Origin: Algoriphagus aestuarii
Lineage (GTDB): Bacteria; Bacteroidota; Bacteroidia; Cytophagales; Cyclobacteriaceae
Length of the DNA stretch: 64,000 nucleotides
NCBI GenBank assembly: GCA_017051695.1
Contig: JAFIDK010000002.1
Location: forward strand, 1-64,000
Direction of reading: 5' to 3'
The notes under the pieces: generated by a model
Told to the model about the DNA's origin: nothing
Databases searched by the model: none
Seen by the model: only the letters and a program-made list of their open reading frames with translations
Shown here: piece by piece, positions 52,047 through 61,900 of the stretch
Numbering within the stretch: the stretch's first letter is position 1
Layout of the letters: each line of letters begins with the position of its first letter
Made by a program: the position numbers and the translations under genes

Positions 52047-52832
52047 ATGGAAAAAGTCAGAGCCAAAAAACATCTTGGCCAGCACTTTTTGACCGATTTG
52101 AGTATTGCGGAGCGGATAGCTCTGGCGGTCAAAGGGCATGGTGGTGTAAATAAAGTCCTGGAGATCGGACCGGGCATGGGTGTGCTCACAGATTATTTGC
52201 TTAAAAATGACATGGAACTCTATCTCATCGATATTGATAAAGAGTCCATTGATTACTTGCATAAAAAATATCCCAGTCTAGCTGAGCGAATTATTTTTGG
52301 AGATTATCTGAAATATGATTTTCAAAAAGTGATTCCGGATCAATATGCAATCGCTGGTAATTTTCCATATAATATCTCTTCCCAGATCTTCTTCAAAGTA
52401 TTGGAAGTCCGCGATCAGGTGACTGAGGTGGTATGTATGCTACAAAAAGAAGTGGCAGAACGGATAGCTTCTCCCAAAGGGAATAAGGATTATGGCATCC
52501 TCTCAGTGTTACTTCAGGCATTTTATGATATTGAATATTTGTTTTCCGTGCCACCTGAGGTTTTTGACCCTCCTCCAAGAGTGAACTCTGGAGTCATCCG
52601 CTTAGTTAGGAATGAAGTGAAGAACTTAGACTGCAATGAAAAACTTTTTTTTCAGGTGGTCAAAGGCGGTTTTGGAAATAGAAGGAAGACACTCAGAAAT
52701 TCTTTAAAGTCTTTTCAACTTCCAGATGAATTAAAAGAGAATGCACTGATGGATAAGCGAGCCGAGCAATTGGATGTCGCTGATTTTGTTTTTATCGCAC
52801 AACAAATAGAAGCTTCCCGTGGAAATCATTAA
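52047..52832 (+). CDS. rsmA: 16S rRNA dimethyladenosine transferase (KsgA)
   Basis: A 261-residue methyltransferase. It begins with the KsgA signature KKHLGQHFLTD, followed by the S-adenosylmethionine motif LEIGPGMGVLT and the catalytic NFPYNIS. PPRVNSGVIRL is the conserved C-terminal segment. It dimethylates two adjacent adenines in helix 45 of 16S rRNA during small subunit maturation. It overlaps mgtE by 14 bp, so the two are translationally linked. Confidence 0.95.
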   Translation: MEKVRAKKHLGQHFLTDLSIAERIALAVKGHGGVNKVLEIGPGMGVLTDYLLKNDMELYLIDIDKESIDYLHKKYPSLAERIIFGDYLKYDFQKVIPDQYAIAGNFPYNISSQIFFKVLEVRDQVTEVVCMLQKEVAERIASPKGNKDYGILSVLLQAFYDIEYLFSVPPEVFDPPPRVNSGVIRLVRNEVKNLDCNEKLFFQVVKGGFGNRRKTLRNSLKSFQLPDELKENALMDKRAEQLDVADFVFIAQQIEASRGNH

Positions 52833-54186
52833 GCAATTTGAACTTTCGAAGGAGTACCTGGAAAGCCTCAGGCTGGGGATAGAAGAGGAGGATAATGCCT
52901 TCATCAAAGATTCCCTTGATGGTGCCAATGTAGCCGATGTGGCGGCGATTTTGGACGAGCTATCCATGGATGAGTCCATCTATGTGCTGAGATTGCTTGA
53001 AAATCAGTTTTCTGCCGATATTCTGATAGAGCTGGATGAAGATACCTTGTCCAGAGTACTGAAAGAAATGGAGGTGCCCGAGATCGCCAGCCTGATCGAA
53101 TGCATGGACTCCGATGACGGTGCCGATATTTTAAACCTGCTTCCTTTGCGAGAGCGGGAGGAAGTTATCAGCTACTTCACTGACAGACAGAAATCGGAGC
53201 AGATTCTGGAGCTTTTACGCTACGAAGAGGATACGGCAGGTGGTATCATGGCTAAGGAATATATCCGTGCCAATAAAAACTGGAATGTCGTCCAGACCAT
53301 TAATGAAATCAGAAGACAAGCGGAAAATGTAGATAAAATCTTCTCCATTTATGTTGTTGACAATAAGCAGCAGCTGCTGGGGAGAGTTTCTCTAAAGCGG
53401 ATTGTTCTTGCCTCTGAGCATACCAAAATCGAGGATATTTACGAGGATGAAGTGATCTCAGTGCCTACGCATATGGATCAAGAGGAAGTGGCTGAGATCA
53501 TGCGTCGTTATGATTTGGAAACTGTTCCAGTGGTCAATGTGAAAAACAAGTTGGTTGGTAGAATCACATTTGATGACATTTTAGATATTATCAGGGAAGA
53601 AGCGGAAGAAGATATCCAGGCAATGACGGGTATTTCTGATACGGTAGATGAATATGACAGTGTCATTCGACTTACCAAAGCTAGACTACCTTGGTTGCTG
53701 ATTGGTATTGTAGGAGGTTTATTGGGAGCTGGATTTATTGGTTTTTTCGAAGAAGGTCTCAGTAAAGTAACTGCCTTGGCATTTTTTATCCCGCTGATTA
53801 CGGCTACCGGAGGTAATGTAGGGATTCAGTCATCTTCTTTGGTCGTTCAATCTTTAGCGAGTAAATCCGCTTTTGATGATTCGATCGTCAAGAGATTTCT
53901 AAAGGTATTGGCAGTAGCGGTCATTAATGGACTAATTCTGGCTACGTTCGTTTTTGCTGTTGTCGTATTGTTTTACCATAGTGATGTGGCTTTTGGTTTG
54001 GTAGTGGCTATCGCTTTATTTTCCGTGGTTTTACTTTCTTCTTTTATGGGAACGATCACACCAATTCTTTTGGATAAAGCGGGTATCAATCCGGCTTTGG
54101 CTTCTGGACCATTTATTACCACAGCAAATGATTTATTGGGACTGGCGGTTTACTTTTTAGTAGCGATGTCTCTTTTGCATATTTGA
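52819..54186 (+). CDS. mgtE: Magnesium transporter MgtE
   Basis: A 455-residue MgtE. The start is GTG inside the end of rsmA (EIIKQFELS follows). An N-domain (AAILDELS, ASLIECMDSDDGADIL) and two CBS domains (AKEYIRANKNW and YEDEVISVPTHMDQ) precede five membrane helices with the conserved ITATGGNVGIQSSSLVVQ and PFITTANDLLGLAVYF. It is a magnesium-gated channel for Mg2+ uptake in the inner membrane, with the soluble part closing the pore at high Mg2+. Coupling to rsmA is by overlap only. Confidence 0.94.
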   Translation: MEIIKQFELSKEYLESLRLGIEEEDNAFIKDSLDGANVADVAAILDELSMDESIYVLRLLENQFSADILIELDEDTLSRVLKEMEVPEIASLIECMDSDDGADILNLLPLREREEVISYFTDRQKSEQILELLRYEEDTAGGIMAKEYIRANKNWNVVQTINEIRRQAENVDKIFSIYVVDNKQQLLGRVSLKRIVLASEHTKIEDIYEDEVISVPTHMDQEEVAEIMRRYDLETVPVVNVKNKLVGRITFDDILDIIREEAEEDIQAMTGISDTVDEYDSVIRLTKARLPWLLIGIVGGLLGAGFIGFFEEGLSKVTALAFFIPLITATGGNVGIQSSSLVVQSLASKSAFDDSIVKRFLKVLAVAVINGLILATFVFAVVVLFYHSDVAFGLVVAIALFSVVLLSSFMGTITPILLDKAGINPALASGPFITTANDLLGLAVYFLVAMSLLHI

Positions 54187-54278
54187 AATATTTCCATGAA
54201 ATCGAGTAGGTAGTTATAGGCAAAATGAGGGATACCTATTCACTCTGCGAGATACTACATGACCAAAAAATACGATAG

Positions 54279-55208
54279 ATGAAAATCCTGATTATTGATG
54301 AAATGCATTTGGGCATTGTGCCAATGCTTGAGAAAAAAGGGCATGAGGTAAACTATGCTCCAACAATTACCCGAAGTGAAATTTTGGAAATCGTAGACCA
54401 ATACGATGGATTGATCATCCGTTCTAAAACCCCAATGAATCGGGAATTATTGGAGAAAGCCATCAATCTGAAATTTATCGGCAGGGCAGGTGCCGGCTTG
54501 GATCAGATCGACCTGGAATACTTGGTCGAAAGAGGCGTCAAACTGTTTCATGCAGCCAAAGGAAACAGAGATGCGGTGGCAGAGCATGCGATCGGGATGC
54601 TTTTGGCTTTGTTTAATAACATCAAAAAATCAGACTCCGAAGTACGCAAAGGAATTTGGGATAGAGAAGGAAACCGAGGTCATGAATTAATGGGGAAATC
54701 TGTAGGGATTTTGGGATATGGAAACATGGGAAAATCCTTTGCCAGAAGGCTGAAAGGTTTTGATGTGGATATCTATGCCTATGACAAATATAAATTTGAT
54801 TTTGGCTCGAATACAGTGCAGGAAGTGATCTGGGAAAAGGTAAAAGCCGAAGCAGAAATCCTGAGCATCCATGTGCCTTTGACCCAGGAAACCCGAAATT
54901 TTTTGAGTATTGAGGAACTGGAGAGTTTTGCAAATCCTTTTTGGCTGATCAATACGGCTAGGGGAGAAGTAATTAGTTTCAAAACACTAAATGAAGCTTT
55001 GGATAGAGGAATTATTCGTGGTGCAGTGCTGGATGTTTTGGAAAACGAGAAGTTTCAAAGGTTTACAGATGAGCAAAAAAAAGAGTTCGAAAAACTCGCT
55101 ACCAGAGAAAATGTATTATTTAGTCCTCATGTTGCTGGATGGACTTTTGAGTCTTATAAAAAAATAAACCGGGTCTTGGTCAAGAAGATAACTAAAGCCT
55201 TTAAATAG
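54279..55208 (+). CDS. D-2-hydroxyacid dehydrogenase (SerA-like)
   Basis: A 309-residue NAD-dependent D-isomer-specific dehydrogenase. The nucleotide-binding motif is VGILGYGNMGKSFARRL, the catalytic arginine is in LINTARGEV, and the active histidine in SPHVAGWTFESY. GRAGAGLDQIDLEYLVERGV is also conserved. The absence of an ACT regulatory domain distinguishes it from full SerA; it could be a phosphoglycerate, glycerate or lactate-type dehydrogenase. It stands alone, 92 bp after mgtE. Confidence 0.88.
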   Translation: MKILIIDEMHLGIVPMLEKKGHEVNYAPTITRSEILEIVDQYDGLIIRSKTPMNRELLEKAINLKFIGRAGAGLDQIDLEYLVERGVKLFHAAKGNRDAVAEHAIGMLLALFNNIKKSDSEVRKGIWDREGNRGHELMGKSVGILGYGNMGKSFARRLKGFDVDIYAYDKYKFDFGSNTVQEVIWEKVKAEAEILSIHVPLTQETRNFLSIEELESFANPFWLINTARGEVISFKTLNEALDRGIIRGAVLDVLENEKFQRFTDEQKKEFEKLATRENVLFSPHVAGWTFESYKKINRVLVKKITKAFK

Positions 55209-55251
55209 CCGTTTTAACACTATTATTGGTACACTATGAGAAATAGTTCAA

Positions 55252-55282
55252 TTGTTTTGTAGCAATTGGTTTATTATCTTTG
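55252..55282 (+). promoter_or_regulatory. Promoter for greA
   Basis: TTG (55252-55254), a 20-bp spacer and TATCTTTG (55275-55282) fit the Bacteroidota consensus. Transcription should begin near 55289, about 15 bp before the hairpin at 55305 and 80 bp before the greA ATG. Confidence 0.65.
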
Positions 55283-55304
55283 AGCATCAAATAAAGACAT
55301 CTGG

Positions 55305-55345
55305 CAAAGTAACGGTCACCAAAACGCGACCGTTACTTTGTTTTT
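55305..55345 (+). terminator. Hairpin with T run in greA leader
   Basis: CAAAGTAACGGTC (55305-55317) pairs perfectly with GACCGTTACTTTG (55328-55340) and is followed by TTTTTGG. It lies between the greA promoter and start codon, so it may act as a leader terminator or a structured leader. Confidence 0.7.
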
Positions 55346-55370
55346 GGTGCCTTTCTAATTGAGAATAAAT

Positions 55371-55844
55371 ATGGGAAAAGTACAATACTACACCGAAGAA
55401 GGGCTGAAGAAATTAAAAGATGAACTTCAGGAATTAAAAACGAAAGGACGTACCGACATTGCGAAGCAAATTGCGGAAGCAAGAGACAAAGGCGACTTGA
55501 GTGAGAATGCTGAATACGATGCAGCGAAAGATGCACAAGGTCATTTGGAACTTAAAATCGCCAAGTTGGAGGCAGTTGTAGGAAATGCAAGAGTTTTCGA
55601 TAATTCGCAGATGGACACTTCCAAAGTTGGAATTCTTAGTACAGTGAAAATCAAAAATGTCAAAAACGGCATGACCGTTTCTTATACCTTGGTATCGGAA
55701 GAAGAAGCTGATTTGAAGGCTGGAAAAATCTCTTTGGGTTCTCCATTTGGAAAAGGTTTGGTAGGCAAAAAAGTAGGTGAAGTTGCAGAAATCAATGCCC
55801 CTGCTGGCTTACTTCAATTCGAAATATTAGATATCTCTTATTAA
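55371..55844 (+). CDS. greA: Transcription elongation factor GreA
   Basis: The ATG at 55371 gives 157 residues beginning MGKVQYYTEEGLKKLKDEL; a TTG four codons earlier is less likely. The N-terminal coiled coil (to about 75) with its acidic tip loop RDKGDLSENAEYDAAKDAQ and the C-terminal FKBP-like domain (SYTLVSEEEADLKAGKIS, GSPFGKGLVGKKVGEVAE) are typical. GreA enters the RNA polymerase channel and stimulates cleavage of backtracked RNA. The 5' leader has a strong hairpin. A terminator separates it from the HIT gene, 41 bp downstream. Confidence 0.95.
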   Translation: MGKVQYYTEEGLKKLKDELQELKTKGRTDIAKQIAEARDKGDLSENAEYDAAKDAQGHLELKIAKLEAVVGNARVFDNSQMDTSKVGILSTVKIKNVKNGMTVSYTLVSEEEADLKAGKISLGSPFGKGLVGKKVGEVAEINAPAGLLQFEILDISY

Positions 55845-55851
55845 TCATTTT

Positions 55852-55874
55852 TCCCGGCTAGTCCGGGATTTTTT
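55852..55874 (+). terminator. Terminator after greA
   Basis: TCCCGG (55852-55857) pairs with CCGGGA (55863-55868), loop CTAGT, then TTTTTT. It lies between the greA stop and the HIT protein ATG. Confidence 0.8.
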
Positions 55875-55884
55875 GTTCAAAACT

Positions 55885-56277
55885 ATGGCTTCAATTTTCA
55901 CCAAAATCATCAATCGAGAAATTCCCGCTCAGATCGTAGCAGAGGATGAAAATTTTATTGCTTTTCTGGATATCATGCCACTTGTAAAAGGGCATGTTTT
56001 AGTTGTGCCAAAACAAGAGGTGGATTATATTTTTAACCTGGAACCGGAAGTTTTATCCGGTCTTCATCTTTTTGCCCAGAAAGTAGCAAAAGCCATGGAT
56101 AAAACTATCACATGTACTCGAATAGGAGTGGCGGTTATTGGGCTGGAAGTGCCACATGTACACGTGCACCTTGTTCCGCTGAAAACGATGGATGATATCA
56201 ATTTCACCCGTCAAAAATTGAAGTTAACTTCAGAGGAATTGGCAGACATAGCCGATCAGATCAGAAAAGGTTTTTAA
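55885..56277 (+). CDS. HIT family protein
   Basis: The ATG at 55885 gives 130 residues beginning MASIFTKIINREIPAQIVAED. The histidine triad is HVHVHLVP near residue 95, preceded by GLEVPHV. It is a nucleotide hydrolase of the Hint/HINT type, which acts on AMP-linked molecules such as adenosine phosphoramidates in the cytoplasm. It follows greA in the same direction, with a terminator between them. The 3' end meets a convergent sugar kinase gene. Confidence 0.93.
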   Translation: MASIFTKIINREIPAQIVAEDENFIAFLDIMPLVKGHVLVVPKQEVDYIFNLEPEVLSGLHLFAQKVAKAMDKTITCTRIGVAVIGLEVPHVHVHLVPLKTMDDINFTRQKLKLTSEELADIADQIRKGF

Positions 56278-56279
56278 AG

Positions 56280-56307
56280 AAAAAGGGAAGTTTTTACTCC
56301 CCTTTTT
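56280..56307. terminator. Terminator between HIT and sugar kinase genes
   Basis: AAAAAGGG (56280-56287) pairs with CCCTTTTT (56300-56307), extended by AG/CT beyond one mismatch, loop TTTT. T runs occur on both strands, so it may act in either direction. Confidence 0.7.
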
Positions 56308-57181
56308 AGTTGATAGACTCAATGTCTGAACCAGTGTAACTAGGAGTACCACCCTTTTTGGAAGCGACAAAAGCTCCCATTTTACAAGCAAAATCCAGTG
56401 TGTCTTCCAATGATTTGCCTTCTAAGTGGCATTTGACAAAACCACTTAGAAATGCGTCTCCGGCACCGATACTATCAGCTACTTTGACCTGATAACCAGG
56501 ATGGGAAATGATTTCTCCTTTTTTATAGATCAAAGCTCCTTTGGCTCCTTTGGTCACACAAATTAAATCCATCGGATAATGCTGGTCCAAATATGCGCAC
56601 ACAGCAAGGACGTTTGGCTCTAGATTGAAGTAATCTGCAAAGATTTCCAACTCATCCTCATTGATTTTTAGAATATCCGTAAAACCCAATAGGGTTTCTA
56701 TCACTTCGAAATCATAAAAAGGAGAACGGAAGTTCGCATCAAAAACCCTCATAGTATTATGATGAAGCAGCTTAATCAAAGTCGTAAGGCTTTCCGGGTT
56801 ACGGACAGCCAATGTCCCAAAAATAAAAGCTTGGGCATTTTCAACTTCTTTATCTATTTCTGGATTCCACTGGATAAAATCCCAAGCCACGGGAGAAACG
56901 ATTTCATACTTAATGTTTTCAGGGTCGGAATCATCTACCAAAACTTTGGAAGTCTCATGCTTTTCGGATTTTTGGATGAGATCAGTTGGGAAATTGAATT
57001 GATTCAAGAATTCCAGCAATCCTTTGCCTTCCTCATCTTTTCCGACTGCTGAGATGAATTTTGACTCCAGACCAAGTCGATGAAGGTTAAGTGCGACATT
57101 CATAGGTGCACCGCCTGGGATTGATCCTCCCGGAAGACAGTCCCACAACATTTCTCCAAAGACGACAACCTTATTTTTCAT
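56306..57181 (-). CDS. PfkB family carbohydrate kinase
   Basis: A 291-residue kinase of the ribokinase/PfkB superfamily, beginning KNKVVVFGEMLWDCLPGG. The substrate loop GGAPMNVALNLHRLG and the catalytic motif DSIGAGDAFLSGF near residue 243 are clear, and the anion-hole glycines are intact. The starting pattern GEMLWDCLP is like bacterial fructokinases; fructose is the likely but unproved substrate. It follows the sugar porter gene by 6 bp, so uptake and phosphorylation of the same sugar are expected. Confidence 0.88.
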   Translation of the reverse strand: MKNKVVVFGEMLWDCLPGGSIPGGAPMNVALNLHRLGLESKFISAVGKDEEGKGLLEFLNQFNFPTDLIQKSEKHETSKVLVDDSDPENIKYEIVSPVAWDFIQWNPEIDKEVENAQAFIFGTLAVRNPESLTTLIKLLHHNTMRVFDANFRSPFYDFEVIETLLGFTDILKINEDELEIFADYFNLEPNVLAVCAYLDQHYPMDLICVTKGAKGALIYKKGEIISHPGYQVKVADSIGAGDAFLSGFVKCHLEGKSLEDTLDFACKMGAFVASKKGGTPSYTGSDIESIN

Positions 57182-57187
57182 GGTTTA

Positions 57188-58531
57188 TTAAATAGATTGA
57201 TGAATTTCTTCCAATGATCTTCCTTTGGTTTCAGGCATCCTGAATTTCACCCATAGGAGTTGCCAAACCATCATCACTGCGAAAAAGGAAAAGATATATC
57301 CAGGACCAAATTGGTTGGCAAAGAATGGGAAAACATTCGCAATGACGGCTGCCAGGATCCAATGGGTAAAAGACCCGATGGATTGTCCATAAGCTCGTAA
57401 ATCATTCGGGAACATTTCAGAAATGAAAACCCAAATGACGGATCCTTGACCAATGGCATGTGAGGTGATAAATGCGAAAACGAAAATCGGTAACCAGAAA
57501 GTAGGAATCCCAGGCCCTAGGAAATTGTAAGCCATCAAAGAAAGAGAAATGATATATCCTACCGAACCAATGTACATCAGTTTCTTTCTACCGATTCGAT
57601 CGATTAAATACAGCCCTAGAAAAGTGGCTAATAAATTAACGATTCCTATTCCTATGGTCGAAATCAAAGCACTTTCTGTGGAGATACCAGCCATTTCAAA
57701 TACTCTCGGAGCAAAATAGATGATTGCATTGATACCGGAAACTTGGTTGAAAAAAGCAAACATGATTGCCATCATGGTAGTTGGAAGGAACCTTTTTTCA
57801 AATATTGCTGAGAAGCTTCCGGATTTTTTTAGTTTTCTCTCCTCTTCCAAAGCGAGTCGGATAGCCTCATCTACACCCTCAGGATCCGTTTTGGTTAAGA
57901 TCGTTCTTGCTTGAACTTCGTCATTTTTCTTGCCGATCAGCCATCTAGGACTTTCTGGAATTCGGAATATCAAGATCGAATAGATAAATGCTGGAAGTGC
58001 CTCAGCAGCCAACATCCATCTCCAGTCCTGAACAAGTTCAGCTGTTCCGATCAGGTAATTGGAAACGTAAGCCATCACAATTCCAAACACGATGTTAAAT
58101 TGGTAAAGCGCCACCAAAAGTCCTCTGTTTTTAGCAGGGGCAATTTCTGAAATATACATGGGTGCCACTACGGATGAAGCTCCTACACCTAAACCTCCTA
58201 AAAACCTGAAAATCGTAAAGGAGGTGATATCCCAGGCCATTGCAGAACCTAAAGCGGAAATCAAATAAAACAAACCAATCCAAAGTAAACTCTTTTTTCT
58301 ACCGAATTTGTCTGCCGGAATCCCTCCAAATAAGGCTCCGATGACTGTTCCATAAAGTGCTGAGGCGATGGCCAAACCATGCATCCAATCGCTTAATTTC
58401 CAAACTTCTTGAATTGCTCTTTCTGCTCCAGAGATGACAGCGGTATCAAAACCAAAAAGAAATCCGCCCAATGCGGCAGTAATAGATACAAAGAATGCAT
58501 AGTTTTTTGAAGACATAGGTTTTTGGGTCAT
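57188..58531 (-). CDS. Sugar porter family MFS transporter
   Basis: A 447-residue 12-helix transporter. Family signatures are present: GGFLFGFDTAVISGA in helix 1, DKFGRKK between helices 2 and 3, RFLGGLGVGASSVVAPMYISE, PESPRWLIGK at the central loop, the repeat DRIGRKKLMYIG, and PETKGRSLEEI at the end. It is a proton-linked or facilitated hexose or pentose carrier in the inner membrane. Because a fructokinase-like gene follows in the same operon, fructose is a plausible cargo. Confidence 0.92.
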   Translation of the reverse strand: MTQKPMSSKNYAFFVSITAALGGFLFGFDTAVISGAERAIQEVWKLSDWMHGLAIASALYGTVIGALFGGIPADKFGRKKSLLWIGLFYLISALGSAMAWDITSFTIFRFLGGLGVGASSVVAPMYISEIAPAKNRGLLVALYQFNIVFGIVMAYVSNYLIGTAELVQDWRWMLAAEALPAFIYSILIFRIPESPRWLIGKKNDEVQARTILTKTDPEGVDEAIRLALEEERKLKKSGSFSAIFEKRFLPTTMMAIMFAFFNQVSGINAIIYFAPRVFEMAGISTESALISTIGIGIVNLLATFLGLYLIDRIGRKKLMYIGSVGYIISLSLMAYNFLGPGIPTFWLPIFVFAFITSHAIGQGSVIWVFISEMFPNDLRAYGQSIGSFTHWILAAVIANVFPFFANQFGPGYIFSFFAVMMVWQLLWVKFRMPETKGRSLEEIHQSI

Positions 58532-58985
58532 TGAAACCCTAATCTATAGAGAAGGATAATAAATAAAAACTGAATGAGATTCAATTAGGGCATTTTTTAT
58601 AAAAAGTATATGATTATCCGTAATGATACCTACTGTACTATTTTCTTTTTATTAAGTGTTGGGTGACAGATGGCTGGTGCCAGAAGTGGCCTGAAATCCA
58701 GCGTGCTGCTTATTTTATGATTGATTTATCTCATTCCTGGTAGAATAGCGGATATACATAAAAAAGGAAATCCAAATCCCTTTTTAGGAACTGAAAACTG
58801 CATTGATCCAGATGTAAGAATAAAGTAATTTTCTCCAAGATAAACCAAAGAATGTTTTGTCTGGAAGGTCAGAACTCAAGGTCTTCTCGCGTGATTTTGC
58901 GTATATTCGCGAGCAGGTAATAATCAAAATTATTGCCTTTACAGAAATGATGAATTCAAGAGTATACTAAAAATAAACCCACTTT
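58532..58985. other. Intergenic region before the IcmF-type mutase
   Basis: A 454-bp gap between divergent genes. I found no gene. It contains CTCGCG (58886-58891) and CGCGAG (58908-58913), an inverted repeat that could be an operator or a short hairpin, and AT-rich sequence on either side. No exact TAnnTTTG promoter was recognised for either gene. Confidence 0.5.
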
Positions 58986-61900
58986 ATGACTGTGTCGACA
59001 GAGATTTATAAACCAAAAAATCATATCCGGATCGTGACAGCGGCCTCTCTTTTTGATGGGCATGATGCCGCTATCAATATCATGCGCAGGATTATTCAAT
59101 CCACTGGTTGTGAAGTGATTCATTTGGGACATAACCGATCTGTTCAAGAGATTGTAGACTGTGCCATTCAGGAAGATGTACAGGCGATTGCAATCACTTC
59201 CTATCAAGGTGGACATGTCGAATTTTTTAAATACATGTTTGATCTTTTAAAAGAGAAAGGGGCAGGCCATATCAAAATTTTTGGAGGCGGCGGTGGTACG
59301 ATCCTCCTGGAAGAGATTAAAGAACTGCATGAATACGGAATTGCCAGGATTTATGCACCGGATGATGGCCGGGCGATGGGGCTTCAGGGAATGATCAATG
59401 ACTTAGTGAAACAGTCTGATTTCCCTATCGGCGACCAGTTGCAGAAAGATTTTAAAATAGACAGAGAAAACAAAGCATTCATAGGAAGAGCCATTTCGGC
59501 TTTCGAAAACTTCCCTGAAAAATCCAAAAGTCTTTTGGAAGAAGTCAGAACATCAAGTGCCGGATCCCAAACACCGGTTTTGGGAATTACAGGAACTGGT
59601 GGTGCAGGCAAATCTTCCTTAGTGGATGAGTTGGTGAGAAGATTTTTGATTGATTTTGAGGATAAAACACTTGCCATTATTTCAGTAGATCCATCCAAAA
59701 GGAAAACAGGAGGTGCGCTTTTAGGGGATAGAATCCGCATGAATGCCATACACCATCCTCGTGTTTTTATGAGATCTTTGGCGACAAGACAGTCCAATCT
59801 GGCGCTTTCAAGGTATGTGCAAGATGCGGTGGATACGGTCAAGGCTTTTGGTTTTGACTTAGTGATATTGGAGACTTCAGGGATCGGGCAATCAGACACT
59901 GAGATCATCGAGCATTCTGATTTATCGCTCTATGTTATGACTCCGGAATACGGAGCAGCATCCCAGCTGGAAAAAATAGATATGCTGGATTTTGCCGATG
60001 TGATCGCTTTGAACAAATTTGACAAAAGAGGGGCACTTGATGCGATCAGGGATGTGAAAAAGCAGTTTAAGCGAAATCACAACTTGTGGGAAATTGCCGA
60101 TGAAGAAATTCCTGTTTTTGGAACAATAGCTTCTCAGTTTAACGATCCCGGGATGAATCAGCTTTACAAAGCTTTGATATCAAAAATCAATACGGCTCAT
60201 GAAGGTTGGGAAAGTAGTTTTGAGTTGTCTGCAGGGACTTCTGAAAAAATTTATATTATTCCACCAGCCAGGACCCGGTACTTATCTGAAATAGCCGAAA
60301 CGAATAGAAACTTTGATGTCTGGGTAGAAGAGCAAAAAGAAATAGCTCAGAAGCTTTACAGCATCCAAAAATCGATGGATACGATACAATCCATGCAGGT
60401 AGAGGACTCCGATCGATTGGTAAAAGAGCTGGCCGAAGTTTATTCTAAGATGGAATTGGAACTTGATCCAAAAAACAAAAAATGGATTGAAGAGTGGCCA
60501 GAAGAGGCAGCGAAGTACGGAGATGAATTTTATGTATTTAAAGTGCGTGACAAAGAGATCAAAGTCAAAACCTACTCCAAATCTCTTTCAGACACGAAAA
60601 TCCCTAAAATTTCCCTTCCAAAATACGAGGCTTGGGGAGATCTGTTGAAATGGGGACTTCGGGAAAATGTCCCTGGAAAATTTCCTTATACCGCTGGCGT
60701 TTTTCCCTTCAAAAGAGAAGGAGAAGACCCAACCAGGATGTTTGCTGGAGAAGGAAGTCCAGAGAGGACGAACAAGCGGTTTCATTATGTTTCGAAAGAC
60801 ATGCCGGCCAAGAGGCTTTCCACGGCTTTTGATTCGGTGACGCTATATGGGGAGGATCCGGATTATCGCCCGGATATTTATGGAAAAATCGGAAACTCAG
60901 GAGTCAATGTGTGCTGTCTCGATGACGCAAAAAAACTGTATTCCGGATTTAATCTGGTGGATCCTATGACTTCTGTTTCCATGACGATCAATGGCCCAGC
61001 AGCAACGATGACGGCATTTTTTATGAATGCGGCAATTGACCAGCAATGTGAGGTTTATATCAAAGCCAATGGATTGGAAGAGGAAGTTGATCGAAAAATA
61101 GAGGAGATATATCAGAAGAAAGGGATGAACCGGCCTATATATACCGGCAAAATCCCTGAAGGAAGCGATGGTCTGGGTTTGATGCTTTTGGGTGTGACAG
61201 GCGATCAGGTTTTGCCAAAAGATGTTTATGATCAGATCAAAACTGAAACGGTTTCCAGAGTAAGAGGAACTGTCCAAGCCGATATTTTAAAAGAGGATCA
61301 AGCACAGAATACCTGTATTTTCTCAACTGAGTTTTCCCTTCGGTTGATGGGAGATGTGCAGCAATATTTTATTGAAAACGGAATTCGCAATTTTTACTCT
61401 GTTTCGATTTCCGGTTATCACATTGCCGAAGCTGGTGCAAACCCTATCACGCAACTTGCTTTGACCCTTTCCAATGGATTTACTTATGTAGAATATTATG
61501 TGAGTAGGGGAATGGATATCAATAAATTTGCACCGAATTTATCATTCTTCTTTTCCAACGGAATTGACCCGGAATATGCAGTAATCGGAAGAGTGGCAAG
61601 GAGAGTTTGGGCCAAGGCAATGAAATTAAAATATGGCGCAAATGAGCGTTCCCAAATGCTCAAATACCATATTCAGACTTCAGGAAGATCACTTCACGCT
61701 CAGGAGATCGATTTTAATGACATACGTACCACGCTTCAGGCATTGTATGCGATTTATGATAATTGCAATTCACTCCATACAAATGCTTATGATGAAGCAA
61801 TTACGACCCCGACCGAGGCTTCAGTAAGAAGAGCAATGGCGATTCAGCTGATCATCAATAAAGAATTGGGTTTGGCAAAAAATGAAAATCCACTTCAAGG

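Noticed and set aside
58660-58760. Short frame of 16 codons in the gap before icmF
   Set aside because: Too short, no signal, and no sequence feature beyond an ATG.
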